From Physcia stellaris (Eukaryota; Ascomycota; Lecanoromycetes; Caliciales; Physciaceae), in assembly GCA_018902385.1 (NCBI GenBank), contig JABSSW010000030.1, positions 434,001-498,000 on the forward strand: a stretch of DNA of 64,000 nucleotides, in the 5' to 3' direction. Of the stretch, positions 13,101 through 23,923 are shown one piece after another. Below the pieces are notes generated by a model. That model had not been told where the DNA came from and did not search any database. It saw only the letters and a list, made by a program, of their open reading frames with translations. Each line of letters begins with the position of its first letter. Position 1 is the first letter of the stretch. A program made the position numbers and the translations under genes.

Positions 13101-15140
13101 ATAAACGTTTTCATTTCGAAATCGAAAAAACAATTTTTCATTGTATTGAAACAACAAAAAATCATTCAAACGTTTGAATTTGATTATACATTTTTTATTA
13201 CATTTATTTATCGATCATTTCAATTGAATCACGTTTATATGATGTTTTGAAAATTCGTTCAATTGTTTTTGTTTTTTTTGCAATCGATATTCGATTTATT
13301 GTTTTATCATATCAATCAAACGATTTATATCAAAAAAATCAATTGAAATGCATTTATTATGATGAAATTACGTCAATGAATTGTTATACGCATTTTCATA
13401 ATTCAACATTTTGCAAAAAATTCAACAATTCAGTCATTTTGATTTCAAAAAATGTCAACAATTTATCATTCAATCGCGATCGATATCAAATCATTGAATG
13501 TCATTTGAACGTTGAATTTAATTATCAAATGTTATACAACAATGCATTATAATTTTGAAAAATCGAAAACGTTTTGAACGTTTTCAAATTTCAATTATAT
13601 TCGTTCAATCGTTTTGAAAATCATTTTGCAATTGACGAGTTCGCAATCGAATTTCACGATCGTATGAATAACAAATTTCGTTTATCACACAAATCAACGA
13701 AAAAAAATTTCGTTTTATACGTTTTGATCGATGATAAAAACATTTTACACGATTTCATGATGTGAAAATTTCGCGATAATCTCGAATATCACAAAAACGA
13801 TATCACGATCGATATATTTTCAAAAACGATTCGAAAACGTAAAAAAATCATTATTGAAATCACTGTTATGAAAATTAATTTTTTATTTACGAAAAAAACA
13901 ATATATATTTTTGCGAACGAATTACACGCAATTTACGTTATCATTATTTCTGTTATGACGCAAAATCAGATTAGATGATTTGAAATTAGATCGAATATTC
14001 TTGCAAGACATTTAGCAAAAGTTCTGTCATCATCTCATACTAAATGAGTGATGATCAGACAATTGATTCGCAATTACTGTACATAAATTGACATTTTGTC
14101 GTTCATAGTTTCTAAATCAATCAATTCGCACATTACGTTTAACAATTTCGTTTGTTTTATCGACAATTTTTTCACGAATTTTCATTTCGTCAGGATTTTT
14201 TGATTTTCAATGTTGATATTTGTGACATCGTACGAGACAATGCAACGATAAATATATCACGAAAATTAAAAAAATAATTGTTGCATCGAAATCACAGTTG
14301 AAATTAAAACAATAAATACATCGAATTGTGAATGAATTGATTAATTGTTTCGTGTGAAAAAATTTCGAACGAAATCACGTGATTTCATTTGTTATTATTG
14401 CATATATTTCACAAGCAAACGAGCAAACATCACGAAAAATTCGATTCACGATCGATATATTTTTCGTGACGATTTCAATAAAATCGTCGTCAGACAATTT
14501 ATTATTGTAATACAATACAATTTTCATATGAATTATGTGAATCGTGTAAATCAATTTCGAAATGAATTGACAATATCACGATTTGAACAATTCAAATGAA
14601 CGAAACGAATGATCGAATACATGATAAATTTGATCAATACGAATGTATACATCGTTTGAAATCATCATCAATCATAAACGAATTTTGATCATCGAAATCG
14701 ACGTGTATTTATTCAAAAATTGATTGATAAATTGTTACGAAATTCAAATATCATATATCGATCGTCAAAATGTGTCAAATCGACGTATTGTAAATGAAAT
14801 GATTGTTCGATCAATTTTCACACGAAATTTCGAAAACGTCAAACACTCAATTTCAAAAATGCCAATATACAGCATCGTTCGAGTCGTAAAACGTTTGATT
14901 ATTGTATGACATGTAAAATGAATTTATGCGTGTCATTCGAATGCTTCAAAATTTATCATGATTCGAAAAAATGATCATACGAATGCTTTGATCAATAAAA
15001 AAATTTGAAAACGTTTCGAGACACTTGAAAGTGATTTAATGATTTCAAACGAATTTCGAATGTAATCATATTTCAATTATTGAATGTTTATATATTATCG
15101 AATTTTTTCACTGAATTATACACATATACACGTAAATTTG
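10151..15140. repeat. AT-rich mutated repeat, right part of the host of the LTR element
   Basis: This continues the AT-rich sequence interrupted at 3509 and has the same dinucleotide pattern: C survives in CG and CA, while CC and CT are nearly absent. At 10384-10455 a 36-bp unit is tandemly duplicated and would encode a Lys/Arg-rich 12-residue repeat. From 13.2 kb on there are Helitron-like coding remains, listed separately. The 10.7-13.2 kb stretch has only short broken frames I cannot assign. The AT-rich composition fades at about 15140, where the LINE begins. Confidence 0.65.
13247..14909 (+). pseudogene. Remains of a Helitron-like transposase N-terminal region
   Basis: Open fragments at 13247-13552, 13574-13765, 14345-14599 and 14724-14909, in order on the plus strand, recall the start of fungal Helitron proteins. 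The first has Cys residues followed by SVIL and then YQMLYNNAL, like the usual Cys-Cys motif and R-YN-ALAF block. The second has FHDRM...FVLYVLIDD, like HR..SLLP...AQLYIYD. After a gap of about 600 nt, which fits the family, comes SRDFICYY and FNKIVVRQF...NYVNRVNQFRNE, like REYYAYRL...RLFQQYVVD. Mutation has altered most residues, with several stops and frame changes between fragments. The Rep HUH motif and helicase are not seen, perhaps cut off by the LINE at about 15140. This is pattern recognition, not a computed match. Confidence 0.42.
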
Positions 15141-15589
15141 GTGAAGTAATGATGATTGAAGTGGGAGAGGAAAGATCGCGTGAAAACACGCTAAATTTCA
15201 CTAATTGGATGCGGAGGAAATGCTGTCAGATAGACTAGGGTTGAGAGAGAAAGTGCCAGACCCTAAACCTTTGCGACCTCTGGTGTCTCTCCGTGGTTGC
15301 ATAGGAAGGAAACACAATTTATGCTACAAACCCAATTTTGAAATAACTCAACAACGAAACGTGATATTGACCCGATTAACGCGTCATTCGAATCGCCGAA
15401 CCTTTGCGCATCGGTCGGTGAGCAATTGATGATGATAAGAAGAGTAACATGACCGTTGTTAGGCCAAACGAACGAAAACGTTCACGAGCAAGAAACAATG
15501 CTGCTGGAAAACATCAAAAAATGCCGAGAGCTCGTCCGAGCAAAGAAAAACCATCATCAGAGATCGTTGAGAACTGATTTACAGCCGTC

Positions 15590-16798
15590 GTGACATATCT
15601 TGAAGACACACAGTTCGCACCAGTTCAAAGGGACATGATGGACGCAATGGATAAGATGACTGCCCAGTTCAGCAGAGGGCACGCGAAAATGGAGGAAAGC
15701 AATGCCATGATTCGTCATGGAATCACAGAAATAACCACCTCCCTCAAATCCTCCTCTACCTCTACGATCAAGGCGGGCCCCCGTAACTGGGCAGCCGTCG
15801 CTGCGGCTCCCCCAGCGCCTAGAACCACCGCAAACAAGAACACCGAGATCATAGTACGCCTGAACGATAGCGAGAAGAAACAACAGCTGAGCCAATACGA
15901 AACCACACGCATCGCCAACGAAATCAACACGTGCATCACGGAAAAAGACATACAGGCCAAAGGAATCCGCGCGGTCAAGAAGCTCCCCAGCGGTGATCTC
16001 GCGATACACGCAGTGAACGCAGAGGAAGCAGAAAAACTACGTGACAACAGTGCATGGACGGCGGTTCTCGGAAAAAGGGCAAGAGCGGTCGTTCCGACCT
16101 ATGCGGTCATGGTCAGCGGTATAGAGGTCAAGAAATTCGATTTAACTACGGCCGACGGTAGAGAAACGGCGATGCGTAAGATCAGAGAGGAGAACGAGAA
16201 CGTGGAGGAGTTAAAGGGAATGGAAATTCTGTATATGTCCTGGAGGAACAAGCCCACGGCAATGCAGCAATATCATACCCTGGTTATTGAAGTCTCTACC
16301 CCAGAAATGGGAAATAGCATGCTGGACAACAGCATCATGGTCGGAGGAGAGCTGAGGGCCTGCTCAGTGTTCAACAAGGCATGCAGAACTATTCAATGTT
16401 ATAAATGTAAATCATCACGGCACAATACAATTCAATGCACAAAAGAAAAACGGTGCGGTTACTGCGCAGATGCGCATCTTACAAGAAAGAAAAAATGTGC
16501 AAAAGGTTACAAGACCAAATGTTGTGTATGTGGAGGAGCACATAATCCATGGAGAAAAGAATGCAAGGAGAAGCAGAAGGAAATCGAGAGGATTATGTAT
16601 CAACGCTCGATTACGCCAGCGAGATTCGAGGTTCAACGACAGCAATACACCATCGTCAACAAGATGGTAACAATCCCGGAACCGATGGATACAACTCACG
16701 AAGGCCCAGAAACGGCAGTCGCTGCAGAAGGATTCAGCCAACTAAAAGAGTTACAACGACGAGACATCGAGAAATCACAAAGAAAAAAATTTATTTAG
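15590..16798 (+). CDS. LINE ORF1, Gag-like zinc-knuckle protein
   Basis: The open frame is about 402 aa. The N-terminal 60 residues include a likely helical segment (MMDAMDKMTAQF), followed by a Ser/Thr-rich linker and a middle domain typical of LINE ORF1 (SGDLAIHAVNAEEAEKLR, then VMVSGIEVKKFDL). The C-terminal third has three knuckles: CYKCKSSRHNTIQC (CX2CX4HX4C), CGYCADAHLTRKKKC and CCVCGGAHNPWRKEC (both CX2CX3HX6C). ORF1 proteins bind element RNA and form the retrotransposition particle. The first in-frame codon is not ATG, so the true start may be at a downstream Met such as the one beginning MMDAMDK. This is the best-preserved part of the element. Confidence 0.8.
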   Translation: MTYLEDTQFAPVQRDMMDAMDKMTAQFSRGHAKMEESNAMIRHGITEITTSLKSSSTSTIKAGPRNWAAVAAAPPAPRTTANKNTEIIVRLNDSEKKQQLSQYETTRIANEINTCITEKDIQAKGIRAVKKLPSGDLAIHAVNAEEAEKLRDNSAWTAVLGKRARAVVPTYAVMVSGIEVKKFDLTTADGRETAMRKIREENENVEELKGMEILYMSWRNKPTAMQQYHTLVIEVSTPEMGNSMLDNSIMVGGELRACSVFNKACRTIQCYKCKSSRHNTIQCTKEKRCGYCADAHLTRKKKCAKGYKTKCCVCGGAHNPWRKECKEKQKEIERIMYQRSITPARFEVQRQQYTIVNKMVTIPEPMDTTHEGPETAVAAEGFSQLKELQRRDIEKSQRKKFI

Positions 16799-17077
16799 AC
16801 GAGATCAGCAAACGCAGAAAGACGAACGCGCATGAACCTCACGTGAAAATGATCTTGCCGATCGAAACAATGACGCCACCGCAATTATCTTCAAGCTCAC
16901 AGAAATTTCGAGGCAGAAGGGATGATAGATCGACGTCACCGATCAAGAATAAGAAAACATCAGTGATCAAAAAGAGATATGAAAAATCTGAAAAAAAAAA
17001 AATTTCTCGTTCACGATCATCAGAACATCTCTAGCTGACGTCACGAATCGAAATACGAGATCCAGACCAACGGAGGA

Positions 17078-17458
17078 ATGCTAGAAAACGACACGCTATC
17101 TATACTACAGTACAACGTCAACAACTCGAGGACTCAGGTCATGATACCGTTGTTCGAGACTGAGGGCATAGAGAAGTTCGATATATTGGCTATACAGGAA
17201 CCGTGGAAGAACTCATTTCAGCCCACGACAAACAACAGGCTCTCGCAACAGTTCGAGCTACTATACATGCCTGACGCAGCCACGAGGGTGTGCATGTTCG
17301 TCAACAAGAGGATAGCGAAGACCGTGTACTCCCACACGTTTCACAACAGAAATCTGATCTCACTAAGAATGCAGGCCGTGGACGACAGAATTATCAACAT
17401 CCACAACATGTATAATCCATGCAAGGGCAGCGAAGATTTCGGCGCGATCCAGCTTTAA
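17078..17458 (+). pseudogene. LINE ORF2 fragment: AP endonuclease domain
   Basis: This is a 126-aa fragment. LSILQYNVNNS corresponds to the first catalytic strand of the APE fold (Asn), and DILAIQEPW contains the catalytic Glu of the QEPW motif. The domain nicks target DNA to prime reverse transcription. It is truncated by a stop after IHNMYNP, and the following 300 bp are degraded, so the later catalytic residues cannot be read in this frame. Confidence 0.8.
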
Positions 17459-18187
17459 GAACGCGATGCAAGAAAGAACCAACGAAGAACACGTCGTCGT
17501 GAAAAATTTTAATCTACATCACCCCAGCTGAGAAGAATCGCATGTGAAGCAGACGCGAACGCATACGAACTCATAATCACGATGGAGAAGTATAAGCTGA
17601 AGAGAGCCACATCAGTCGGGCTAATTACATGAAATAGACACACGAGCGAGAAGCACAATCGACCTCACATACGCAACACCGTTGCTCCGGGACAGCATGA
17701 TCGAAATCGGCATCGACGAGAAGCATGAACAATCACTCGAATCATCGTTCAATTAAGACGATATTCAATCTGCGAACGAGAACGGCCGAGCCGAAGATCG
17801 CGAGGACTTGGACGAAAGCAGATATCGATATATTACGCGAAAAATTGCAAACGAGAGTCACGAATAGCGAGACGCTCACCCCCAGCAACGGCACGTACAA
17901 CAATCAGGCGGAGGGAATCGACGATCAAGTCAAGGAGCTGATAGAAGCCATTCAAGCAACCATCGAAACAGCCATTTCGATCAGCAAATCGAGTGTCTAC
18001 GCGAAATCAAAATTCATCGAAAAATGCAAGCAGGCGTCGAGAGCGGTCAAATCGATCAGAAAAAGATATCAAAGCAACGACAAAACCGAAAATCTGTGAA
18101 AGTCGTACAAGAAGGTTAGAAACCGCCTGGGCCACGTAATCTCCAAGGCCATGAAAGCACAGTATAGGAAGGAGACCGACGAAAGAT

Positions 18188-19343
18188 GTGATACACCAGA
18201 CAGCATGTGGAAAGCGTGCAAATGGGCAAGAAATCGTACTTGAAAGGAGACCTGTCTGTCGGCTTTACGCGATCATTCATTCATTCATGCTGTCCGAAAC
18301 TGATTCAGCCAAGAAAGCACTTATACTACTGAAGAAGTTCTTTCCTCCGCCGCCTACAGTAGTTCTAACCGACATACAAGGAGTCACATACAACCAAGAC
18401 TTGAAGCTGAAAGACATACAACTCCACGAGGTGACGGGAGCTATAGCCAAGCAGACCTCGGGCAAGGCCCCAGGCGACGACGGCATAACCAATAGAGTTT
18501 GGAAATGGATAAGTGACATCATTGCACCACATCTGCAACGAATATACAACGCCAGCCTAGACGAGGGCTACTGCCCGGAGCACTTTCGGAAATCGGTCAC
18601 GATCGCACTGCGTAAACCAGGCAAGGAAACCTACTCACTGGCGGCCTCGTACAGACCAATTGCCCTACTCAATACTATAAGCAAGCTCATGGAATTCATA
18701 CTGGCCAGACGAATCAGTTTTCTGACGAAAAAGCACGATCTGCTGCCACGCACACATTTCGGAATCAGAAAAGCCGTGTTTACGGAACACGCACTACACT
18801 ACATGATGAAGCGAATACACTCGGCATGAAGCAAAAAATTGATAACCGACCATCGTGCTTTTCGACGTGATGAAGCGCGGCTTCGACAATATAACGCGTT
18901 TAAGATTGCTTACACAATCTCAAAATGAAAAACGCCTAGACGAAAAGCTGATACGATATATTGACTCCTTCCTGTTCAACAGAATGACGATTCTGAAGAC
19001 GGGCGAGTACGATACCGAATGGCTCGAAATATTTATAGGTATCCCCCAAGGCTCACCTATGTCACCGATTCTTTTTCTCTTTTACAACGCACCCCTACTG
19101 AAAGCTTTGAAGAAAAAAGATATTTCAGCGAGCGAGTTCGTCGACGATGTAGAAATGCTGACGGAAGATCGCATTCTCGAGAAATGCAACGATATCATAG
19201 TCAAAGCACACGAAAAGGTCTGCGTACCAAGTGGCGAAAGCATTAAAGCATGGGATGAAGTTTGCACCCCCAAGTATCAGTTCATCTACTTGCCGAAGAA
19301 AGAGAACAGACGTCATCGGATCGATACTATTCTCTGGATTTAA
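18188..19343 (+). pseudogene. LINE ORF2 fragments: reverse transcriptase
   Basis: Two pieces in different frames cover the reverse transcriptase. 18188-18829 carries SGKAPGDDGITNRVWKW, YRPIALLNTISKLME and TKKHDLLPRTHFGIR, the usual RT0-RT2 motifs of LINEs. 18855-19343 carries GIPQGSPMSPILF and the catalytic box FVDDVEML. The frame change between them, just before the VFFDVxxAFD region, disrupts the enzyme. Confidence 0.88.
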
Positions 19344-19714
19344 TCAAAGAGTCGAGAACAAGCAAAGAGGTGAAATATTTGAGCGCCATAATGAACGAGA
19401 AACTCAACTGAAAAGCAGATCAGTCAAAACAAAACGAAGACATTGAAGTCGATAAAAGCATTACGCAACCTTGACGGCACTGCATGAGATGCTAAGTTTT
19501 CGAAAATGAGACAAATGATGCAAGCGGTTTTCGTTTCACAACTCACATACGCATGCTTTCGGTGTGATACGCGCCGACGAGAAAAAAAAGGTCACAGCAA
19601 AGAAATAGCGAAGGGATTAGCGAGCGTTCAGTATCAAACCGAAAGAATCATAACGAGAAAGATACAAGGCGACCTCGAAAAAAACGCTCAACATCGAAGT
19701 CAACTCAATGCTAA

Positions 19715-20290
19715 ATGCGATCTACGTCTGGACAAACTCATCAGTCATTCGCAATGAAACTGATAACAAACTCAGCATACGATACGATTATACGCGGTCG
19801 CTCCACCAGGAAATCGAGAAGCGTTAGCCCACTGGAAAAGCTAGTGGATAGATTCGAAAGAAAGACGGGCATCAAGGCACATGATATGGAGAGAATTCTA
19901 CCCTTTGCCGCACCGCCGTGGTGGAAACCGCCAACTACACGTATCATGAAGGACAAGAAGGAAGCAGAAAAGTATCACAAGACGCAGTTAGCAACGAACC
20001 CGGCCAATTACATATACACAGACGGGAGCGGCATTAACGGTAAGGTGGGTGCAGCAGCGGTATCTGCAGAAACGGAACCATCTACAACAAGAGCGTATCT
20101 GGGGCTCACTACGTCATACACGGTCTATTCTGCTGAGTTATATGGCATCGTCCTAGCAATGAGCATGCGGCTGCATTCGTTTCTGAAGTTTGCAAAAAAA
20201 TCGAAGCTCGTCGTATCATCGACAATCAGACTGACAATTCAAGCGATCTTCAACTCAAGAATCAGCTTCGGCCAGTATTTGATGAAATGA
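19715..20290 (+). pseudogene. LINE ORF2 fragment: RNase H domain
   Basis: IYTDGSGINGKVGAAAV contains the first catalytic Asp of RNase H, and YSAELYGIVLAM has the second acidic residue. The rest of the domain is out of frame. An RNase H after the RT is characteristic of the I and Tad1 clades. Confidence 0.82.
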
Positions 20291-20581
20291 ATAGTCTGAT
20301 TGATCGACGAACTGCGAAGCGAGATATATTGAGTGGAACTGCACTGAGTTTCGGCTCGCATCGATATCGAGAGCAACGAACAGGCAAACGTTGCGGCCAA
20401 ACAGACCACGGGATGAAGGCTGAAGAGACGGGGTAGAAGAAAAAAAAGAGATGAGCATCGATTACAAAACACAACAAACGAGCGTGCAAATGCTGAAAAG
20501 CGCCGTCAAAATCGTGATGAATAAATCGATAAAACAACAATGAAGTCAAAAATGAAAAAACTGCAGTAAAAAAAAAAGGAT

Positions 20582-20845
20582 TTGTACAAGATTACATCGA
20601 AATTCAATAAAACAATAATGCGGTTACACGAAAAGCTCACTAAGAAACTCAGTGCCATAGCAATACAACTCCGCACGGCCAAAATAGGACTAAGGGCGTT
20701 TCTATACAGCAGGAAACAGGTCGAAAGCCCCATGTGCCCATGCATGTGTAGCAAACAGACGGTCAGGCACGTGCTCTTCGAGTGCAAGAAGCTGAAAAGG
20801 CTCCGAAGGGGCCTATGGACTGACGAGATTAGAAAAGCGAAATGA
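20582..20845 (+). pseudogene. LINE ORF2 C-terminal Cys/His motif
   Basis: This 87-aa fragment has CPCMCSKQTVRHVLFECKKL. This is the short zinc-binding motif (C-x-C ... H-x4-C) that ends ORF2 in many fungal Tad1-like LINEs. It lies about 350 bp before the 3' tail. Confidence 0.65.
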
Positions 20846-21187
20846 AAAGAGATAAAACTGATGAACGTACTGATCAATTCGATCAGTTTGACAAAAGGCG
20901 ACAAAACTTATCGAGAAATTCGGACTCATTGGCTATTTACGAGTTTCAGTTACGAACGACGAGGAATAGAGACTGCAGAAAAAGTGCATTGAATTGAAAA
21001 CTTTCGTACAGAGTGAAGATGAGAAAAGATCATGAAAGTAAAGATGCCTGAAGTGGCTTGCTCGAATAGAAAAACAAAACATCAAGGGCAAATAATTCTG
21101 TATAGAGCCAAGAATCTCCTAGGAGGTGATTGGCTCGATTGTTTTTAGCCGCATAACGGATTTTTAAGGTCGGTTTCGAGTGCTTAA

Positions 21188-21213
21188 TGAATCAATCAAT
21201 CAATCAATCAATC
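21188..21213 (+). repeat. AATC microsatellite tail of the LINE
   Basis: About six AATC units end the LINE. Simple-repeat tails in place of poly(A) are usual for this clade, and the tail marks the 3' boundary with single-copy DNA. Confidence 0.8.
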
Positions 21214-21550
21214 CGTTGTTGCATACGCACTTGATCTTACCATACGTACTTAAGTGAGGCACTGAGCGACACGACCGAGCTGGACTGTATGTACTAACGT
21301 ATCTAGGAACAAGAAGTGCGACAACCCGTCGGAATCTGCACGGTCTTGGCCCCACTTTGGCGGTGCTCTGGTTAGGTTGTGACCTGTCTCATTCTCGACC
21401 AAATTTTATGATCAACCCTTTACTTGTAGATGCAAAGTCGACCTCCGCGCTTCTTTGTTTTTGTTTTCATCCCGAAGTCTCCCTTAAGCGGTGCTGTTTT
21501 CAAGTAGCCCCTTCTCCTTCACTTTCTCACGCCTAGTAAGAACGCAGAGG
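21214..21550 (+). promoter_or_regulatory. Upstream region of the coiled-coil gene
   Basis: About 340 bp of normal-composition DNA lies between the LINE tail and the next start codon. It has pyrimidine-rich stretches just before the ATG, as in many fungal promoters. I see no defined element. Confidence 0.35.
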
Positions 21551-23923
21551 ATGGACCCTCAAAAGCTCGCACTATCATTGCGCGACTCCATTGCCGTCCA
21601 AGGCGCCGAGCTATCAATCAAGCTCTTCGCTTTAACATTAAAGGTCAAAACCGAGTCAGAGCTGATCGGCTTACTTGCCCACGATGTCTCTTTCCTATCC
21701 GTAGTACTCCAGAACCTCGCGAGGGCGATGTTGGGTACCGCCATCTTCAGCTGCCAGGCCCTTGAAAAGATCCACCGCTGGACAAATCAATCCGAGAACA
21801 TCTTCAACAGGCTTACCGGGAACACATCGATGGCCGAAATGCTAGTGCGAGGGCGGTTCGGTTCGGACGATGGCGGCATTGAATTGTCCGAGTCAGAGCA
21901 GGAAGAGACCTCGTTGACGCCACCCCAGTTGACAGCCTTCAGGGCAGACTTATCTGGAATCAAAACCATGCTAATGCTAGCTTATCACTTGGGCGACTTA
22001 GCCTTTGATACCAAGGCCGAGCTTTTGCGGGAGCATCGACTCAGTCACAATCCTAATAATTATGTACTGGAGGGATCATGGAGTCAGTCCAAGATTGACA
22101 CCATCCTGGCTTTAAACAAGGCCACACGCACCGTCCTGAATCCCATATTGGGATCTAAGCAAGCGACCATGGATTCTGAGGATTCCAACCACATGTGTCC
22201 TACGGATATCACCGACGAAATAGTCGATCTACCTTCGACGCTCTCAGAGTCGCCAATCTGCGTTGAGCGTGAGAACGCGCCATGCTCATTGCGGTATCGT
22301 AGGCCGGATCAAAAGCCCAAGTTGGCACACAGAGATGAGGAGCACGTCTATGTCCCCGGGGCCGACTCCGGAGGCTCGCATAAGGCCGATCGTCGATCCG
22401 TGAATGACAGAGTCAATACGGCGCTGCTGCCCGATACAGAGAACTCGGAAGCTTTAGATCAGATGAGCCATGCGTCACAAGTCGGCAATGTACCTGCAGC
22501 ACCACTTGTACATGAACAACCTGCCCTTCGGAACTATGAAATGGAGTTGATATTTGACCGACAAAACATGGTAATGGTGAGGCACGAGCCAACCCCCTCA
22601 ATGGCACAAAGTCCGCTCGGGAATCATGCGCTCCAAGATTATCAAATCCAATTAATGCTACTGGAGCAACAAAACAAAAAGCGCCTACTCTTAGCGAGGC
22701 AAGCAGAGTCAACCCCATCAATGGCACAAAGGCAGCCCGGGAATCATGCGCTCCAAGATTATCAAATGCAATTAATGCTACTGGAGCAAGCAAACAAAAA
22801 GCGCCTACTCTCAGCGATGCAAGCAACAGACTCATCGCCAGTACCAGGACACGGAGGTAGCAAGCTTTGCCATGATCCGAAAACCGCACTCTTGACACAA
22901 GCAGCCAGTGAGCCTCCTCGGTTGCAGATTCCAGATGTACAAAGCTCAAAGGTGATTAATCGCAGAACCATAGAGATCTTACACAATCATGGTCTCAAAC
23001 CGGAGCAACTAGATCCAGATACAGTCTTGATGCTACAAAAGGGAACAGAACAGCAGCTCGAACGGTTCATCCAGGCATGGAATGGGCGTGAGGGAGACCC
23101 CCAGTACCCGACTCCAAACTCAGCACAGCGCAACGACGATTCCTCACCGCCAGCATGGAGTCATTACTGCAATAATGCCATTCTGACACCAGTCCCCTCC
23201 CTTTTAGCCCAAAATACGTTCCCGGCCCAGAGTCTCATGGACACTGCCTACGAACAAATTGAAAAGCACGAAGCAGCTGCAAATGTCAAACCTAATAAGG
23301 AGGCTACCAAAGTAGAGGAACTGAGCAACAAGCTTGATCGCGTGCAGAGAATCTTGATACAGCCCGAGGAAGCAGTGCAACACTCTCAGCAACAAGCCGA
23401 GAATACCCAGCGTACGTTAAGGAAAATCAAGAGCGAAGCCGAGCGGCAACAGGGTTTGCAGCAGCGACACAAGAGGGCGATGCAACAAGTCCAGAAGCAA
23501 CAGCAGCAAATATACTTGAAGCAGAGAGAGATGGCCACCTACCGCTTGCAACAACAACAACAGTTGCAGTCCTCTCAAGCTGAGCAGCGTCGCGAAGAAA
23601 CATGGAAGTACGACCATCTTGTCAAGAAACAGAGAGAGGTCCACGAGAAGATAGTTGCGGAACGGCTACACGAATCACGGGAGCTTGAAGAGCGAAAGGA
23701 AGTGGAAAGACAATCCGAACTCCCGAAGACAGTAAATGAAGCTACCAGAGCAGTGTGTGCGTTCGATGAGAGCGATGGGGACGATTATGTGATAGTGGAA
23801 TACATAGAGGAGCAGGATGAAGAAAGGCAGGAGAAAGAGTTGGTCAAGAAGCAAAAGGCTGGACTGAACATCGTGGAGGCTTTGTTAAGGGAGTATACCA
23901 CTCTTTATGATCCACTGGACTAA
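21551..23923 (+). CDS. Large Q-rich coiled-coil protein with tandem LQDYQ repeats
   Basis: This uninterrupted frame is 790 aa from its first in-frame ATG. Residues 1-200 form a helical domain resembling N-terminal domains of fungal STAND/ankyrin-type proteins (MDPQKLALSLRDSIAVQ, LLAHDVSFLSVVLQNLARAM). Residues 210-340 are polar. At about 347-426 a 40-residue unit occurs twice in tandem, centred on LQDYQxQLMLLEQxNKKRLL. I recall this motif in many unrelated fungal hypothetical proteins. A second conserved-looking block (RRTIEILHNHGLKPEQL) follows, and residues 590-740 are a long Gln/Glu/Arg coiled coil. The tail is acidic (DESDGDDYVIVEYIEE). There is no signal peptide or membrane segment. The function is unknown; it may be a scaffold. 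Confidence 0.85.
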   Translation: MDPQKLALSLRDSIAVQGAELSIKLFALTLKVKTESELIGLLAHDVSFLSVVLQNLARAMLGTAIFSCQALEKIHRWTNQSENIFNRLTGNTSMAEMLVRGRFGSDDGGIELSESEQEETSLTPPQLTAFRADLSGIKTMLMLAYHLGDLAFDTKAELLREHRLSHNPNNYVLEGSWSQSKIDTILALNKATRTVLNPILGSKQATMDSEDSNHMCPTDITDEIVDLPSTLSESPICVERENAPCSLRYRRPDQKPKLAHRDEEHVYVPGADSGGSHKADRRSVNDRVNTALLPDTENSEALDQMSHASQVGNVPAAPLVHEQPALRNYEMELIFDRQNMVMVRHEPTPSMAQSPLGNHALQDYQIQLMLLEQQNKKRLLLARQAESTPSMAQRQPGNHALQDYQMQLMLLEQANKKRLLSAMQATDSSPVPGHGGSKLCHDPKTALLTQAASEPPRLQIPDVQSSKVINRRTIEILHNHGLKPEQLDPDTVLMLQKGTEQQLERFIQAWNGREGDPQYPTPNSAQRNDDSSPPAWSHYCNNAILTPVPSLLAQNTFPAQSLMDTAYEQIEKHEAAANVKPNKEATKVEELSNKLDRVQRILIQPEEAVQHSQQQAENTQRTLRKIKSEAERQQGLQQRHKRAMQQVQKQQQQIYLKQREMATYRLQQQQQLQSSQAEQRREETWKYDHLVKKQREVHEKIVAERLHESRELEERKEVERQSELPKTVNEATRAVCAFDESDGDDYVIVEYIEEQDEERQEKELVKKQKAGLNIVEALLREYTTLYDPLD
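22591..22830 (+). repeat. Two tandem 120-bp units inside the coiled-coil gene
   Basis: 22591-22710 and 22711-22830 are close copies, each coding for 40 residues. Each begins with Pro-Ser-Met-Ala-Gln and ends with the LQDYQ...KKRLL block. The period is a multiple of three, so frame is kept. Confidence 0.85.

Larger units (their letters stand above)
15140..21213 (+). mobile_element. Tad1-like LINE (non-LTR retrotransposon), broken
   Basis: A roughly 6-kb element reads on the plus strand: ORF1 with three zinc knuckles, then ORF2 pieces for AP endonuclease, reverse transcriptase, RNase H and a C-terminal Cys/His motif, ending in an AATC microsatellite tail. This architecture is that of fungal Tad1/I-type LINEs. 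ORF2 is split over several frames, implying at least five frameshifts or stops, so the copy is dead. The 5' boundary is approximate: it is placed where the AT-rich host ends, about 450 bp before ORF1. I found no target duplication. Some stretches (such as 16.8-17.05 and 17.46-17.75 kb) are richer in A+T and look partly mutated, while others are intact. Confidence 0.85.

Noticed and set aside
21491-21550. Extended N-terminus of the coiled-coil protein starting at 21491
   Set aside because: The codon there is GTG; the first in-frame ATG is at 21551.
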